Shown here piece after piece: positions 1 to 11,721 of a DNA stretch of 64,000 bases. Every line of letters starts with the position of its first letter. Positions within the stretch are counted from its first letter, which is position 1. Origin of the DNA: Enterobacter sp. CC120223-11 (lineage in GTDB: Bacteria > Pseudomonadota > Gammaproteobacteria > Enterobacterales > Enterobacteriaceae). The position numbers were made by a program, and so were the translations under genes. Under the pieces are notes generated by a model, which was not told the origin of the DNA, did not search any database, and saw nothing but the letters and a program-made list of their open reading frames with translations. Where the stretch lies: the NCBI RefSeq assembly GCF_900215375.1, contig NZ_OBEF01000020.1:1-64000 (forward strand), written 5' to 3'.

Positions 1-140
1 TTACGTATGTTCACTCAGAGACTTGGTATTCATTTTTCGTCTTGCGACGTTAAGAATCCATGTCACTTTGAGTGCCCACACAGATTGTCTGATAAATTGT
101 TAAAGAGCAGTGAAACGCGGCTTTCGCTCGCCGTTTCGAG
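1..140 (-). promoter_or_regulatory. rRNA leader with boxA antitermination site
   Basis: The transcribed leader ahead of 16S rRNA, read leftward. The antiterminator boxA TGCTCTTTAACA is at 98-109 on the minus strand, and the following sequence matches the conserved enterobacterial 16S leader closely as I remember it. The mature 16S gene should begin roughly 60 bp beyond the left edge, so no rRNA gene body lies in the window. There is no credible protein gene in 1-338. Confidence 0.85.
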
Positions 141-147
141 GTCCCGT

Positions 148-175
148 ATAATACGTTTTCCTCATTCAGAGTCAA
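148..175 (-). promoter_or_regulatory. rRNA operon promoter P2
   Basis: On the minus strand a -35 TTGACT (170-175) and a -10 TATTAT (148-153) with a 16 bp spacer lie about 120 bp downstream of P1. This is the usual distance and composition of the second promoter of an enterobacterial rRNA operon. Confidence 0.88.
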
Positions 176-267
176 GCGTTTATTTTCGCTTTTCTCTGTC
201 AGAATTTCCGAAGAAACCCTGCTGACCCGGCGGCTTGTTTGCCGTTGTTCCGTGTCAGTGGAGGCGC

Positions 268-320
268 ATTATAGGGAGTTATTCTGAGACGGCAAGTCTA
301 AATTCAAAAAAACTTTCTGA
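268..320 (-). promoter_or_regulatory. rRNA operon promoter P1 with UP element
   Basis: Read on the minus strand, a -35 TTGCCG (290-295) and a -10 TATAAT (268-273) are separated by 16 bp, the spacing typical of ribosomal P1 promoters. An A/T-rich stretch just upstream (about 296-318) fits an UP element, and the bases after the -10 are GC-rich, as expected for a stringently controlled discriminator. The position downstream of hemG corresponds to rrnA of E. coli. The match is strong. Confidence 0.9.
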
Positions 321-338
321 CTGCTTAAATTCCAGGCT

Positions 339-890
339 TTACGCTGGTTTTACGCCCTGATTGCGCACAAGTTGAGCGATTTCACGGGCGAAATGGGCAA
401 CCTGCCCCCAGTCGGTATACACCACTTCTTTACTCGTATCGGTTTCACCGCCCGTCATTTTCATAATCAGGCGGATCATCATGCGGTCATACCAGCTATA
501 GCGAGGGTAACGCAGCGCTCCGGCAAAGACGGCACAGTGGTCAGGTTCCCATGGCGAAGCCAGCAGGAACTTGCGGGTATAGTTATTCGTTTGCGGGGTA
601 CGTTTTTCTGGTTTGCGTGCGACAAGGTTCACGGAATAGAAAGCGCTAGGTAGCTGCTTAAGCGCCTGCTGATGCTTTTTAACAAAGCTTTCCAGCGTGG
701 AATGGAAATGCCCGTAGCGGATCGATGCCCCGATCACCACGCCATCATACTCCTGCCAGTCAATGCTCTCCGCGCGATGCAGGTTAACAACGTCCACGTC
801 GAAGGCTTGCTCTTTTAATTCTGAAGCGAGCGAAGCCGCAATCTCACGCGTTTGCCCATCCCGGGTTGAAAAGAGAATCAATATTTTCAC
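339..890 (-). CDS. hemG: Protoporphyrinogen IX dehydrogenase (menaquinone-dependent), HemG
   Basis: Oxidises protoporphyrinogen IX to protoporphyrin IX in haem synthesis, passing electrons to the respiratory quinones at the inner membrane. The 183-residue product is a flavodoxin-fold protein: the FMN phosphate loop STRDGQT is at residues 8-14 and the second FMN loop around [10 protein letters not shown] at 51-60. The C-terminal half is nearly identical to E. coli HemG (181 aa). I chose the GTG at 888-890, with AGGAG six bases upstream; an upstream in-frame ATG would add 33 residues unknown in the family and run into trkH. It starts 11 bp after the trkH stop, so it ends the pepQ-yigZ-trkH-hemG run, just before the rRNA promoter. 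Confidence 0.95.
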   Translation of the reverse strand: MKILILFSTRDGQTREIAASLASELKEQAFDVDVVNLHRAESIDWQEYDGVVIGASIRYGHFHSTLESFVKKHQQALKQLPSAFYSVNLVARKPEKRTPQTNNYTRKFLLASPWEPDHCAVFAGALRYPRYSWYDRMMIRLIMKMTGGETDTSKEVVYTDWGQVAHFAREIAQLVRNQGVKPA

Positions 891-901
891 AAACGCTCCT
901 G

Positions 902-2353
902 TTACTCGCGCCAGAAAGTCGGTGTAAAGAGCACCAACAAAGTAAAGACTTCCAGACGACCAAACAGCATGTTGGCGATCAGGATCCATTTTGCCACGGG
1001 ATTCATGCTGGCGAAGTTATCCGCCACCACGCCCAACCCAGGGCCGAGGTTATTGAGCGTTGCCACGACGGAGGCAAAAGCCGAGAAATCATCAACGCCC
1101 GTTGCAATGATGGCCAGCATACTGACGATAAACACCAGGGCGTAGGCAGAGAAGAACCCCCACACAGCTTCGAGTATGCGTTCCGGCAGTGCACGGTTGC
1201 CAAGCTTGATGCTGTAAACAGCATTTGGATGCACCAGACGTTTTAATTCGCGATTCCCTTGCTTAAAGAGAAGCAGAATACGAATAACCTTCAGGCCACC
1301 GCCCGTCGAACCAGCACAGCCGCCGATAAAAGCTGAGCATAAAAGCAGTACAGGCAGGAACAGCGGCCAGCGCGCAATGCTGTCTGTGGTGAAGCCTGCG
1401 GTCGTTGCCATCGACACTACCTGGAAGAACGCCTGGTTAAGCGTCGTGAGCGCTGAGTTATAGACATCATGCAGGAACAGCACCAGCGTACAAATGATCA
1501 CCAGCGTCAACTGCACGCCGATAAACATGCGGAATTCCGGATCGCGCCAGTACACCTTCAGGTTACGACCGCTTAATAAAGAGAAGTGCAAGCCATAGTT
1601 ACAGCCAGAGATCAGCAGGAAGATAGCAATAATCGTGTTGATGGTCGGACTATTGAAGTAGCCCACGCTGGCATCGTGTGTGGAAAAGCCACCGATGGCG
1701 ATAGTCGCAAAACTGTGCCCAATAGCGTCGAACGCTGGCATACCGGCAAACCACAGTGCCAACGCACAGGCGACGGTCAGCAGAACATAAATGAGCCACA
1801 GCGTTTTTGCCGTCTCGGCGATTCGCGGGCGCATTTTATTGTCTTTCAGCGGCCCCGGCATTTCTGCGCGATAGAGCTGCATCCCACCCACGCCCAGTAT
1901 GGGCAGGATGGCCACCGCCAGCACGATGATCCCCATCCCGCCAAACCATTGCAGCATCTGGCGGTAGAAAAGAATCGCATGAGGAAGCGAATCCAGCCCC
2001 ACAAGCGTGGTGGCACCTGTCGTTGTCAGGCCTGAGAAAGATTCAAAGAAAGCATCAGTGATGGTCAGGTTCGGCTGTTCAGCAAAGATAAACGGCAACG
2101 CACCCACGCTGCCCAGCACGGTCCAGAACAGCACGACGATAAGAAACCCTTCGCGGGATTTCAGTTCGCCCTTTTGCCTACGGTTCGGCCACCACAGCAT
2201 TGAGCCAATCGCCAGCGCAACGAAGAACGTCTGGGTAAATGCCCGCCCGGCCCCGTCTTTATAGATAAGCGCCACCAGTCCAGGCACAATCATGGTGCCT
2301 GAAAACAGAATGACCAGCAGGCCAACGATTCGGGTTATGGCACGAAAATGCAT
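902..2353 (-). CDS. trkH: Trk system potassium uptake channel subunit TrkH
   Basis: Inner-membrane pore of the low-affinity Trk K+ uptake system, gated by cytoplasmic TrkA, which is encoded elsewhere. The 483-residue protein (E. coli length exactly) has the four re-entrant pore-loop motifs of the superfamily of K+ transporters: TTGATT (111-116), GGFSTH (221-226), TTAGFTTD (317-324) and NNLGPGLG (434-441), among many hydrophobic segments. The start [10 protein letters not shown] was taken over an in-frame ATG 17 codons upstream because it matches the family and has GGAAG before it. Translation probably couples to hemG 11 bp downstream. Confidence 0.96.
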   Translation of the reverse strand: MHFRAITRIVGLLVILFSGTMIVPGLVALIYKDGAGRAFTQTFFVALAIGSMLWWPNRRQKGELKSREGFLIVVLFWTVLGSVGALPFIFAEQPNLTITDAFFESFSGLTTTGATTLVGLDSLPHAILFYRQMLQWFGGMGIIVLAVAILPILGVGGMQLYRAEMPGPLKDNKMRPRIAETAKTLWLIYVLLTVACALALWFAGMPAFDAIGHSFATIAIGGFSTHDASVGYFNSPTINTIIAIFLLISGCNYGLHFSLLSGRNLKVYWRDPEFRMFIGVQLTLVIICTLVLFLHDVYNSALTTLNQAFFQVVSMATTAGFTTDSIARWPLFLPVLLLCSAFIGGCAGSTGGGLKVIRILLLFKQGNRELKRLVHPNAVYSIKLGNRALPERILEAVWGFFSAYALVFIVSMLAIIATGVDDFSAFASVVATLNNLGPGLGVVADNFASMNPVAKWILIANMLFGRLEVFTLLVLFTPTFWRE

Positions 2354-2393
2354 CTCTGCCGCTTCCTTTGATAAGCAAAAAGTAGACCGGGGA

Positions 2394-3008
2394 TTATTCG
2401 TCAATCCTGCGCAATTGCAATGAACCGCGACTAAAATCCGCCAGCTTTGCGGAGAAAGCCGTCAGTTCGGCCTGCGGAAGTGCCACCCGTAGATGCACAT
2501 CGGCCTGATAATCACTGCTGACGATTTTTCCGGAAAATTGCGCCAGAAGCGCCTCGATACCGGACAATTGTCCGTACTCGCACTGCAAAGTATATTCGGT
2601 CAGCGGCGTCTTGCGCTGAGTCGTGAGTTCAGCCAGCGCCTGATGCACGCCGCCGCCATAGGCCTTCACCAGGCCACCGGTGCCCAGCAAAATCCCACCG
2701 TAGTAGCGAACCACCACGGCGGTGATTTCACCGACACCACTTCCCATCAGCTGCGCAAGCATCGGCTTGCCTGCCGTCCCGGCCGGTTCTCCGTCATCGG
2801 AGAAACCAAGCTGTTGCGAATCGTTGGGCGGCCCCGCGACCCACGCCACGCAGTGGTGGCGCGCATCCGGGTGCTCTGTCCTGACCGATTCAACAAACGC
2901 CTTCGCCGCTTCCACGCCTTCGGTATGGGCGAGTAGCGTAATGAAGCGGCTTTTCTTGATCTCTTCGACCACGGTTACCGGCGCGGCCGGGATCAGCCAG
3001 CTCTCCAT
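2394..3008 (-). CDS. yigZ: IMPACT/YigZ family protein
   Basis: A 204-residue protein of the YigZ/IMPACT (UPF0029) family, the same length as E. coli YigZ. The N-terminal domain carries the family signatures DDGEPAGTAGKP (71-82) and RYYGGILLGTGG (101-112); a small ferredoxin-like C-terminal domain follows. Eukaryotic IMPACT modulates GCN2, but the bacterial role is not settled; ribosome or RNA contact is only inferred from the fold. The ATG shares one base with the pepQ stop (TGATG), a sign of coupled translation, and trkH begins 40 bp downstream. Confidence 0.93.
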   Translation of the reverse strand: MESWLIPAAPVTVVEEIKKSRFITLLAHTEGVEAAKAFVESVRTEHPDARHHCVAWVAGPPNDSQQLGFSDDGEPAGTAGKPMLAQLMGSGVGEITAVVVRYYGGILLGTGGLVKAYGGGVHQALAELTTQRKTPLTEYTLQCEYGQLSGIEALLAQFSGKIVSSDYQADVHLRVALPQAELTAFSAKLADFSRGSLQLRRIDE

Positions 3009-4339
3009 CAGGCCAGCTTCTGATCCCGGGTCATGTTCTCCACGCTGTTTTCGTGGATCACGACGTTATCTTCGATACGGATACCACCGAACGGCTTCAT
3101 CGCATCAATCTTCTGCCAGTTGAAGTGCTTGCTGAACTGCCCTTCACGCCATGGCGCCAGCAGGGATTCAATAAAGTAGATGCCCGGTTCGATGGTCAGC
3201 ACCATGCGAGGTTGCAGAATACGGGTGCAGCGCAGATAAGGATATTTCGACGGAGCCGCCAGATGCGTGCCGGTATCATCCTGCATGAATCCAGCCACGT
3301 CATGCACCTGCAGGCCCAGCGGATGACCGAGGCCGTGTGGCATAAACGGCCCGGTGAGGTCGTTTTCGACCATCGCTTCTTCGCTCATATCAGTCAGAAT
3401 CTGGTGCTTACGCAGCAGTTTAGCGATGCGCTGATGGAACTGAATGTGGTAGTCAACGTAGCTCGTACCGGCTTTCAGGGTGTCGATAAGCGCCAGCTGT
3501 TCGGCGTTCACATCTTTGATCAGCTGAGCAAATTCGGTATCGCTGTTGCCCGCCCAGGTGCGGGTTAAGTCTGCAGCGTAGCCGTTGTACTCGGCACCGG
3601 CATCCAGCAGGAAGCTGCGCATTTCAGACGGCGCGCGATGATCCAGTTTGGTGTAATGAAGAACGGCAGCGTGCTCGTTCAGCGCGACGATATTGCCGTA
3701 AGGCACGTCAGTATCGCGGTGGCCAGTTGCCGTCAGGTACGCCTGGTTGATATCAAACTCACTCATCCCGGACAGGAACGCTTCATGCGCGGCTTTATGT
3801 CCGTTCACTGCCGTTTTCTGCGCTTCACGCATGCAGGAGAGTTCATAATCGGTTTTGTAAGAGCGGTAGTAGTGCAGGTAATCCATTACCGCTTTCGGGT
3901 TGATGTTTGCCGCCGCAATGTCCAGACCCAGCGCGCGTTCCGCCACTGGCCCGATGTACGCAATGTTGCCACGCGCCGCAGGCAGCTGGCTGCCAATGCC
4001 GTCCGCTTTCGGCAGGGCGATCACTTCAATATCTTCCGTCCAGAAAGAGGACGGCAGCGGTTCCACGTTGTGCCAGTAATCCACCGGCAGATAGAACCAC
4101 AGCTTCGGTTTGTTCACGCCGTCCACCAGCAGCCAGCAATTTGGCACCTGGGTAACAGGCACCCACGCCTTGAACTGCGGATTCACCTTAAACGGATAAG
4201 CGTGATCGTCCAGAAAGACGTTGAACAGCTCGCCAGAGTGAATCAGTAAGGCATCAAGCTTGAACTTTTCCAGGACGTTACGCGTGCATTCCTGCAACGT
4301 AGCAATATGATTCTTATAGAGTGTGGCCAGTGAGTCCAT
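3008..4339 (-). CDS. pepQ: Xaa-Pro dipeptidase PepQ
   Basis: Cytoplasmic metallopeptidase that cleaves dipeptides with C-terminal proline. The pita-bread fold of the M24 family is recognisable and all five dinuclear metal ligands are present at the E. coli positions: D246 and D257 ([15 protein letters not shown]), H339 (HGLGHPLG), E384 (TIEPGIYF) and E423 (GIRIED). Length 443 aa equals E. coli PepQ. GAAGGA sits six bases before the ATG. It is divergent from fadB and is the first gene of pepQ-yigZ-trkH-hemG. Confidence 0.96.
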   Translation of the reverse strand: MDSLATLYKNHIATLQECTRNVLEKFKLDALLIHSGELFNVFLDDHAYPFKVNPQFKAWVPVTQVPNCWLLVDGVNKPKLWFYLPVDYWHNVEPLPSSFWTEDIEVIALPKADGIGSQLPAARGNIAYIGPVAERALGLDIAAANINPKAVMDYLHYYRSYKTDYELSCMREAQKTAVNGHKAAHEAFLSGMSEFDINQAYLTATGHRDTDVPYGNIVALNEHAAVLHYTKLDHRAPSEMRSFLLDAGAEYNGYAADLTRTWAGNSDTEFAQLIKDVNAEQLALIDTLKAGTSYVDYHIQFHQRIAKLLRKHQILTDMSEEAMVENDLTGPFMPHGLGHPLGLQVHDVAGFMQDDTGTHLAAPSKYPYLRCTRILQPRMVLTIEPGIYFIESLLAPWREGQFSKHFNWQKIDAMKPFGGIRIEDNVVIHENSVENMTRDQKLA

Positions 4340-4485
4340 GTTTTATCCTTCTCTTTTTTTGACGCGAATTCCCGCATCTTAGCACATCGGTTTCAGCCTG
4401 CGTGATTTCTGCCGAGCGTGATCCAGACGTCATTTTCTTAATGAGTAATTTGCATTTTATTAACATAAAATCCACACTCCGTTTC

Positions 4486-4502
4486 ATCTGGTAAGACCAG
4501 TA
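4486..4502 (+). promoter_or_regulatory. FadR operator of fadBA
   Basis: ATCTGGTAAGACCAGTA is a near-palindrome matching the FadR consensus (ANCTGGTCNGACNNNNN-like) and lies 25 bp before the fadB ATG, the position of the E. coli fadB operator. FadR bound here represses fadBA until long-chain acyl-CoA releases it. The wider pepQ-fadB gap (4340-4527) shows no other clear site to me. Confidence 0.88.
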
Positions 4503-4527
4503 ACTTTGCTGGATTCAGGAGACTGAC

Positions 4528-6717
4528 ATGCTCTACAAAGGCGACACCCTGTACCTCACCTGGCTGGAAGATGGCATTGCCGAACTGGTGTTCGATGCCC
4601 CCGGCTCGGTCAACAAGCTTGATACCGCCACCGTGGCCAGCCTTGGCCAGGCGCTTGACGTCCTCGAAAAACAGCAGAATCTGAAGGGCTTGCTGCTGCG
4701 CTCCGAAAAAGCCGCGTTTATCGTCGGCGCGGATATCACCGAATTTCTGGGCCTGTTCCAGGTACCTCAGGAACAGCTGAGCCAGTGGCTGCATTTCGCC
4801 AACAGCGTTTTCTGTCGTCTGGAAGACCTGCCTGTCCCGACCATTTCTGCCATTAATGGCTACGCGCTGGGCGGCGGCTGTGAATGCGTGCTGGCGACGG
4901 ACTACCGTCTGGCGACGCCGGACCTGCGCATTGGCCTGCCGGAAACCAAACTCGGCATCATGCCTGGCTTCGGCGGTTCTGTTCGCTTGCCGCGCCTGCT
5001 GGGTGCCGACAGCGCGCTGGAAATCATTGCCGCCGGTAAAGATGTGGGTGCCGAAGAAGCGCTCAAACTCGGCCTGGTCGATGGCGTAGTGAAACAGGAA
5101 AAACTGCGCGATGGCGCTATCGCTATTCTGCGTCAGGCCATCAGCGGCGATCTGGACTGGAAAGCCAAACGCCAGCCGAAGCTCGACCCGCTGAAGCTCA
5201 GCAAAATTGAAGCCACCATGAGCTTCACCATCGCCAAAGGCATGGTGATGCAAACGGCTGGCAAACATTATCCGGCCCCGATCACCGCCGTGAAAACCAT
5301 TGAGGCCGCTGCCCGCTTAGGCCGCGATCAGGCGCTGGTGCTTGAAAACCAAAGTTTTGTCCCGCTGGCCCATTCAAATGAGGCCCGTGCGCTGGTTGGC
5401 ATTTTCCTGAACGATCAGTTCGTCAAAGGTCAGGCGAAGAAACTGACCAAAAACGTCGAGACCCCGAAACAGGCCGCCGTGCTCGGCGCCGGGATCATGG
5501 GCGGCGGCATTGCGTATCAGTCCGCCTGGAAGGGCGTGCCGGTCATCATGAAGGACATCAACGATAAGTCGCTGACCCTCGGGATGAACGAAGCCGCCAA
5601 GCTGCTGAACAAACAGCTGGAGCGCGGAAAAATTAATGGCCTGAAGCTGGCAGGCGTGATCTCCACGATTCATCCAACCCTCGACTACGCCGGATTCGAT
5701 CGCGTGGACGTGGTGGTGGAAGCCGTTGTGGAAAACCCGAAAGTGAAAAAAGCGGTACTGGCCGAAACGGAAGAGAAAGTCCGTCCGGATACCGTGCTGG
5801 CCTCTAACACCTCCACCATTCCTATCGGTGAACTGGCAAGCGTCCTGCAGCGTCCGGAAAACTTCTGCGGTATGCACTTCTTCAACCCGGTGCACCGTAT
5901 GCCGCTGGTTGAAGTGATTCGCGGGGAGAAAACCTCGGACAAAACCATCGCCAAAGTGGTCGCCTGGGCGAGCAAAATGGGCAAAACGCCGATTGTGGTC
6001 AACGATTGCCCGGGCTTCTTCGTCAACCGCGTGCTGTTCCCATACTTTGCCGGTTTCAGCCAGCTGCTGCGCGACGGCGCCGACTTCCATAAAGTCGATA
6101 AAGTGATGGAAAAAGTTTTCGGCTGGCCGATGGGCCCGGCCTATCTGCTGGACGTGGTCGGCATTGATACTGCGCATCATGCCCAGGCCGTTATGGCCGC
6201 CGGGTTCCCGCAGCGTATGCAGAAGGATTACCGTGATGCCATCGACGCGCTGTTTGAAGCCAGCCGCTACGGGCAGAAAAACGGCCTCGGCTTCTGGCGT
6301 TATAAAGAAGACAGCAAAGGCAAACCGAAGAAAGAGGAAGACGCCGCCGTTGAAGCGCTGCTGGCAGAAGTCAGCCAGCCGAAGCGCGACTTCAGCGACG
6401 AAGAGATTATCGCCCGTATGATGATCCCGATGGTCAATGAAGTGGTGCGCTGTCTGGAAGAAGGCATTATTGCCAGTCCTGCGGAAGCCGATATGGCACT
6501 GGTGTACGGCCTCGGCTTCCCTCCGTTCCACGGCGGTGCCTTCCGCTGGCTGGATACACTCGGCAGCGCGAAGTACCTCGATATGGCGCAGCAATATCAG
6601 CACCTCGGCCCGCTGTATGAAGTGCCGGAAGGCCTGCGCAGCAAAGCGCGCCACAACGAAGCATATTATCCACCGGTTGAGCCTGCCCGTCCGGTGGGTG
6701 AGCTGAAAACGGCTTAA
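4528..6717 (+). CDS. fadB: Fatty acid oxidation complex alpha subunit FadB
   Basis: Multifunctional enzyme of aerobic beta-oxidation: enoyl-CoA hydratase/isomerase and 3-hydroxyacyl-CoA dehydrogenase, in an alpha2beta2 complex with FadA. The N-terminal crotonase domain has the CoA oxyanion segment VGADITEF (66-73) and catalytic E119 (GGGCECV) and E139 (LPETKLG). The NAD-binding motif GAGIMGGG follows near residue 320, then the catalytic His in [10 protein letters not shown] (about 450). 729 aa equals E. coli FadB. CAGGAGA precedes the ATG; fadA follows after 9 bp, so the two form one FadR-controlled operon. Confidence 0.97.
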   Translation: MLYKGDTLYLTWLEDGIAELVFDAPGSVNKLDTATVASLGQALDVLEKQQNLKGLLLRSEKAAFIVGADITEFLGLFQVPQEQLSQWLHFANSVFCRLEDLPVPTISAINGYALGGGCECVLATDYRLATPDLRIGLPETKLGIMPGFGGSVRLPRLLGADSALEIIAAGKDVGAEEALKLGLVDGVVKQEKLRDGAIAILRQAISGDLDWKAKRQPKLDPLKLSKIEATMSFTIAKGMVMQTAGKHYPAPITAVKTIEAAARLGRDQALVLENQSFVPLAHSNEARALVGIFLNDQFVKGQAKKLTKNVETPKQAAVLGAGIMGGGIAYQSAWKGVPVIMKDINDKSLTLGMNEAAKLLNKQLERGKINGLKLAGVISTIHPTLDYAGFDRVDVVVEAVVENPKVKKAVLAETEEKVRPDTVLASNTSTIPIGELASVLQRPENFCGMHFFNPVHRMPLVEVIRGEKTSDKTIAKVVAWASKMGKTPIVVNDCPGFFVNRVLFPYFAGFSQLLRDGADFHKVDKVMEKVFGWPMGPAYLLDVVGIDTAHHAQAVMAAGFPQRMQKDYRDAIDALFEASRYGQKNGLGFWRYKEDSKGKPKKEEDAAVEALLAEVSQPKRDFSDEEIIARMMIPMVNEVVRCLEEGIIASPAEADMALVYGLGFPPFHGGAFRWLDTLGSAKYLDMAQQYQHLGPLYEVPEGLRSKARHNEAYYPPVEPARPVGELKTA

Positions 6718-7890
<1,173 letters not shown>

Positions 7891-7899
7891 AAAAACAGA

Positions 7900-7920
7900 A
7901 GCCGGGGCAATGCCCCGGCT
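7900..7920 (-). terminator. Terminator hairpin after fre
   Basis: A perfect 10 bp inverted repeat AGCCGGGGCA / TGCCCCGGCT with a one-base centre. On the minus strand it is followed by TCTGTTTTTT, so it should stop leftward transcripts from ubiD-fre before they run into fadA. Confidence 0.75.
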
Positions 7921-7966
7921 GCGAAAGCGTAATGCGTAAGAGTAAAACTGTTTAGTTGCCGTTTTT

Positions 7967-7995
7967 CCCGCCTGTCAGGGGCGGGTTTTTTATTT
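7967..7995 (+). terminator. Terminator of fadBA
   Basis: Stem CCCGCC (7967-7972) / GGCGGG (7980-7985) followed by TTTTTTATTT on the plus strand, 77 bp after the fadA stop: a standard rho-independent terminator for the rightward operon. Confidence 0.8.
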
Positions 7996-8007
7996 CTGCG
8001 GCAAAGA

Positions 8008-8709
8008 TCAGATAAACGCGAAGGCGTCGCCAAACAGGCGATCTTCACGCGCGCCGCGCTCATTGCAGAACAGGTCCCGGGCGATTTTCGCCATTTCGAA
8101 ACGGCCAGCGATATAGATGTCGTGCTCTGCCAGCGTGCCGTAATCCTGCAACACCGCAGTCAGTACGGTGCCGGAACGCCCGCGCCAGCCCTCTTCCGGC
8201 TGCTCAACCACAGGTTCAACGCGCAGATTCGGATGAGTCACGCTCAGCGCTTCCAGCTCAGAGAGATCGTACAGATGCTTCTCTTCACGCCCGCCCCAGT
8301 AAATCGCAATTTCACGGTTTGGGTTTTGCGCCAGCGCGGTCAGCAAAATGGAACGCACGTAGGAGAAGCCAGTTCCGCCAGCAATCAGCACCAGCGGACG
8401 CTCTTCATCGTCACGCAGCCAGGCTTCACCGTGAGGCATGTCGACAACAATTTCACGCTCTTTGAGAATTCTGTCCATCACTGCCATCGCGTACAGATTC
8501 AGCTCGGAGGCGCCAATGTGCAGTTCGATGCTGTTCTGTTCGGCAGGCGTAGATGCCAAGGAAAACGGGCGCTTATCACGCTCGTCCATCACTACCATCA
8601 GATACTGGCCCGCGCGGAAGGAAAAGGCCGCTTCCGGTTCTAATCGAACGCGGTATACCGTGTCGGTAATGGCATCTACCGAAGTGACTTTACAGCTTAA
8701 GGTTGTCAT
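8008..8709 (-). CDS. fre: NAD(P)H-flavin reductase Fre
   Basis: Reduces free FMN/FAD/riboflavin with NAD(P)H; the reduced flavins serve FMN-dependent enzymes, siderophore iron release and, through FMNH2, cofactor maturation linked to the neighbouring UbiD. Ferredoxin-reductase fold: flavin-binding RPFSLAS near residue 46, nucleotide-binding IAGGTGFSY near 110, and C-terminal [10 protein letters not shown]. The MTTLSCKV start (233 aa, equal to E. coli) with GAGGGAG upstream was preferred to an in-frame start 31 codons earlier that overlaps ubiD. It lies 40 bp after ubiD and is probably cotranscribed with it. Confidence 0.95.
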   Translation of the reverse strand: MTTLSCKVTSVDAITDTVYRVRLEPEAAFSFRAGQYLMVVMDERDKRPFSLASTPAEQNSIELHIGASELNLYAMAVMDRILKEREIVVDMPHGEAWLRDDEERPLVLIAGGTGFSYVRSILLTALAQNPNREIAIYWGGREEKHLYDLSELEALSVTHPNLRVEPVVEQPEEGWRGRSGTVLTAVLQDYGTLAEHDIYIAGRFEMAKIARDLFCNERGAREDRLFGDAFAFI

Positions 8710-8749
8710 GCGCTCCCTCTGTCGGGTCTGTAAGCAAATACGGCGGCGC

Positions 8750-10234
8750 TCAGGCGCTCTTACCGTCGTTAAAGATGGCCAGTTCATCCCAGATGGCGTC
8801 AATACGCGCCGTCACCTCGGGATCTTTTTTGATAGGACGTCCCCACTCGCGTTGGGTTTCGCCAGGCCATTTATTCGTGGCATCCAGCCCCATTTTTGAG
8901 CCCAGACCGGAAACCGGCGAGGCAAAATCCAGGTAATCAATTGGCGTGTTTTCTACCAGTACCGTATCACGGGCCGGGTCCATACGCGTGGTGATGGCCC
9001 AGATAACGTCGTTCCAGTCTCGCGCGTTCACGTCGTCATCGCAGACAATCACAAACTTGGTGTACATGAACTGGCGCAGGAAAGACCAGACGCCCATCAT
9101 GACGCGCTTGGCGTGTCCGGCGTACTGTTTTTTCATCGTCACAACGGCCAGGCGATAGGAACAGCCTTCTGGCGGCAGATAAAAATCGACAATTTCCGGA
9201 AACTGCTTTTGCAGAATCGGTACGAACACTTCGTTCAGCGCGACGCCCAGCACAGCCGGTTCATCCGGCGGACGACCGGTATAGGTAGAATGGTAAATGG
9301 CATCTTCACGCTGGGTCACATGGGTCACGGTAAACACAGGGAAGCTGTCCACTTCATTGTAGTAACCCGTGTGGTCGCCGTAGGGCCCTTCCGGTGCCAT
9401 CTCGCCCTGTTCGATATACCCTTCCAGCACGATTTCAGCGCTGGCAGGCACTTCGAGATCGTTCGAAAGACATTTCACTACTTCGGTTTTGGTGCCACGC
9501 AGCAGGCCCGCGAAAGCGTACTCGGAAAGCGTGTCCGGTACTGGCGTGACTGCGCCAAGAATGGTTGCCGGATCGGCGCCCAGCGCTACGGAGACCGGGA
9601 AGCGTTCACCCGGATGCGCCGCACACCACTCCTGGAAATCCAGCGCGCCGCCACGATGGGAGAGCCAGCGCATAATCAGCTTATTTTTGCCGATGAGCTG
9701 CTGGCGATAGATACCCAGATTCTGGCGCTCTTTATGCGGCCCACGCGTCACCGTCAAACCCCAGGTGATCAGCGGAGCGGCATCTTCCGGCCAGCAGGTC
9801 ATAATCGGAATGCGGGTTAAATCGACTTCTTCACCCTGCATCACTTTTTGCTGACAAGGCGCGCCGCGCAGGCGTTTGGTCGGCATGTTCAGCACCTGCT
9901 TAAACTGCGGCAGCTTGTCGAACAGGTCACGGAAGCCTTTTGGCGGTTCCGGCTCTTTCAGGAAGGCCAGCAGTTTTCCCACTTCGCGCAAGGCGCTGAC
10001 GTCTTCCTGGCCCATGCCCAACGCCACGCGCTTAGGTGTGCCGAACAGATTGCACAGCACAGGCATGTCGTAACCTTTCGGGTTTTCAAACAGCAGCGCC
10101 GGGCCACCCGCACGCAGAGTACGATCGGCAATCTCGGTGATTTCCAGATGAGGATCAACCGGCAGGGAGATGCGTTTGAGTTCGCCCTGCTGTTCCAGCT
10201 GTGTCAGAAAGTCGCGTAAATCGTGGTATTTCAT
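8750..10234 (-). CDS. ubiD: 3-octaprenyl-4-hydroxybenzoate carboxy-lyase UbiD
   Basis: Decarboxylates 3-polyprenyl-4-hydroxybenzoate in ubiquinone synthesis using prenylated FMN made by UbiX. The 494-residue protein is colinear with E. coli UbiD (497 aa) and has the family segments [22 protein letters not shown] (cofactor-binding region) and [11 protein letters not shown] with the catalytic acid region. The in-frame codon two before the ATG is a stop, so this is the only usable ATG at this end; the three extra N-terminal residues annotated in E. coli are absent. A four-codon reading frame overlaps the start (see findings). Confidence 0.95.
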   Translation of the reverse strand: MKYHDLRDFLTQLEQQGELKRISLPVDPHLEITEIADRTLRAGGPALLFENPKGYDMPVLCNLFGTPKRVALGMGQEDVSALREVGKLLAFLKEPEPPKGFRDLFDKLPQFKQVLNMPTKRLRGAPCQQKVMQGEEVDLTRIPIMTCWPEDAAPLITWGLTVTRGPHKERQNLGIYRQQLIGKNKLIMRWLSHRGGALDFQEWCAAHPGERFPVSVALGADPATILGAVTPVPDTLSEYAFAGLLRGTKTEVVKCLSNDLEVPASAEIVLEGYIEQGEMAPEGPYGDHTGYYNEVDSFPVFTVTHVTQREDAIYHSTYTGRPPDEPAVLGVALNEVFVPILQKQFPEIVDFYLPPEGCSYRLAVVTMKKQYAGHAKRVMMGVWSFLRQFMYTKFVIVCDDDVNARDWNDVIWAITTRMDPARDTVLVENTPIDYLDFASPVSGLGSKMGLDATNKWPGETQREWGRPIKKDPEVTARIDAIWDELAIFNDGKSA

Positions 10235-10369
10235 GGGTCAGTCATGGCCTCTGTGTAAGCGCCTCATTATACGGCCTTCAGCCGCGGGATGCTGTAATTT
10301 TGTTAAATTAGCGTGAAGCTCTGACACCTGTAAACGGCGACAAACCCTTTCGCTATCGGGCCAGGCTTT

Positions 10370-10378
10370 TGTTATGCT
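10370..10378 (+). promoter_or_regulatory. Putative rfaH promoter (extended -10)
   Basis: TGTTATGCT matches the extended -10 pattern TGN-TATNNT and lies 29 bp before the rfaH ATG, predicting a short leader of about 20-25 nt. No strong -35 is seen, as usual for extended -10 promoters. No other site is evident in the ubiD-rfaH gap. Confidence 0.5.
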
Positions 10379-10407
10379 TTCCCACAGATCCACGGAAAAG
10401 AGCCATT

Positions 10408-10896
10408 ATGCAAGCCTGGTATTTACTGTACTGCAAACGTGGGCAACTTCAGCGTGCCCAGGACCATCTTGAACGCCAGGCAGTGAATTGCCTGATGCCG
10501 ACTATTGCGCTGGAAAAAATCGTCCGGGGCAAACGCACCACCGTGGATGAACCTTTATTTCCCAACTATCTGTTCGTGGAGTTTGACCCGGAGGTCATTC
10601 ACACCACCACCATCAATGCCACCCGCGGCGTCAGCCATTTCGTTCGCTTCGGTATGCAGCCCGCGACGGTGCCTTCAGATGTTATTCATCAGCTCTCCAT
10701 CCATAAACCGGAAGGGATCACCGACCCTGAAACACCCTATGCGGGGGACGATGTGGTGATCACCGAAGGCGCATTTGAAGGCTTACAGGCTATTTTCACC
10801 GAGCCAGACGGCGAAGCACGCTCTATGCTGCTGCTTAATCTGCTGAATAAACAGGTTTTACAGAGCGTCAAAAATACCGACTTCCGCAAAGTCTGA
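10408..10896 (+). CDS. rfaH: Transcription/translation antiterminator RfaH
   Basis: NusG paralogue that binds RNA polymerase paused at ops elements and promotes elongation and translation of long operons for LPS core, capsule, haemolysin and conjugation genes. 162 aa as in E. coli: an N-terminal NGN domain starts [13 protein letters not shown] and includes [13 protein letters not shown], a linker follows near residue 100, and the short C-terminal KOW domain (about 115-162) is the one known to switch between helical and barrel folds. I used the second Met of the frame (AAGAG upstream). Convergent with tatD, with only 2 bp between the stops. Confidence 0.95.
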   Translation: MQAWYLLYCKRGQLQRAQDHLERQAVNCLMPTIALEKIVRGKRTTVDEPLFPNYLFVEFDPEVIHTTTINATRGVSHFVRFGMQPATVPSDVIHQLSIHKPEGITDPETPYAGDDVVITEGAFEGLQAIFTEPDGEARSMLLLNLLNKQVLQSVKNTDFRKV

Positions 10897-10898
10897 GC

Positions 10899-11681
10899 TC
10901 AAAAATCTATCCCAAACAGCGTCTTCACGTTTTGATCGAGGGAATCGGACAGCGTCTGCGCATCTTCACCACGCCATTCAGCGACGCGTTGCAGAATATG
11001 CGGCAGATGCGCAGGTTCGTTCCGCCGGGACGAAGGTTTTGGCGACAGATCCCGCGGTAACAGCCAGGGTGCATCGGTTTCCAGCAGCAGCCGCTCAGCA
11101 GGGATCAACGGCAGCATTTCCCGCAGCTCAAGACCGCGACGCTCATCGCATACCCAACCGGTAATGCCGATGTACAAGCCGTGAGCCAGACACTCCTCAA
11201 GCTCTTCCCGCGTACCGGTAAAGCAGTGCAGCACCGCACCGGGCAGCTTTCCAGACCAGGGCTTTAACAACGCCATAAATCGCTCATGCGCTTCGCGACA
11301 GTGCATAAAGACCGGCATATTCAGCTCCGCCGCCAGTGCCAGCTGAGCGTTGAATGCCGCTTCCTGCTCCTGTGGCGTGGAGAAATTGCGGTTGAAATCG
11401 AGCCCACACTCCCCCACTGCCACCACGCCGGGCAACTGAGCCAGACGACGAATCTTCTCCTCCACCTCAAGGGACCAGCTACTGCTGTCGTGCGGATGGA
11501 CGCCCGCCGTTGACCAGCAATGTGCATAGCGCCGGGTCAGCTGCTGCGCTGCTTCACTCTCTTCGAAGTTGGTGCCGGTTATCAACATGCCCTTAAGGCC
11601 TGCTGAATTCGCCCTGGCAACGACCTCGTCACAATCGCGGGAAAACTGGGAACTGGTGAGGTTAACGCCAATATCAAACAT
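10899..11681 (-). CDS. tatD: 3'-5' ssDNA/RNA exonuclease TatD
   Basis: Mg2+-dependent metal hydrolase of the TatD family, acting in DNA repair and quality control; despite its name it is not needed for Tat export. 260 aa, the E. coli length. Metal-ligand motifs are in order: [36 protein letters not shown] and [11 protein letters not shown]. The start [11 protein letters not shown] has GGGAG five bases upstream; a Met four codons earlier is possible. Last gene behind tatABC, from which it is separated by a small hairpin. Confidence 0.94.
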   Translation of the reverse strand: MFDIGVNLTSSQFSRDCDEVVARANSAGLKGMLITGTNFEESEAAQQLTRRYAHCWSTAGVHPHDSSSWSLEVEEKIRRLAQLPGVVAVGECGLDFNRNFSTPQEQEAAFNAQLALAAELNMPVFMHCREAHERFMALLKPWSGKLPGAVLHCFTGTREELEECLAHGLYIGITGWVCDERRGLELREMLPLIPAERLLLETDAPWLLPRDLSPKPSSRRNEPAHLPHILQRVAEWRGEDAQTLSDSLDQNVKTLFGIDF

Positions 11682-11699
11682 GGTGACTCCCATACAACA

Positions 11700-11717
11700 A
11701 CCGCCCTTTCGGGCGGC
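11700..11717 (-). terminator. Hairpin between tatC and tatD
   Basis: GCCGCCC-gaaa-GGGCGGT-type stem-loop on the minus strand (CCGCCC/GGGCGG with a stable GAAA loop) in the 40 bp gap between tatC and tatD. No strong T-run follows, so it is more likely an attenuating or mRNA-stabilising hairpin than a full terminator. Confidence 0.5.
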
Positions 11718-11721
11718 TGGA

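Noticed and set aside
7-225. 72-codon frame at the left edge
   Set aside because: It is antisense to the rRNA promoters and leader; composition is explained by those elements.
339-989. Longer HemG form starting at an upstream ATG
   Set aside because: It would add 33 residues not found in the family and overlap the trkH 3' end; GTG at 888-890 has a good ribosome site.
5374-6654. 426-codon open frame opposite fadB
   Set aside because: Antisense shadow of a GC-biased gene; very His/Arg-rich translation with no family resemblance, while fadB on the other strand is certain.
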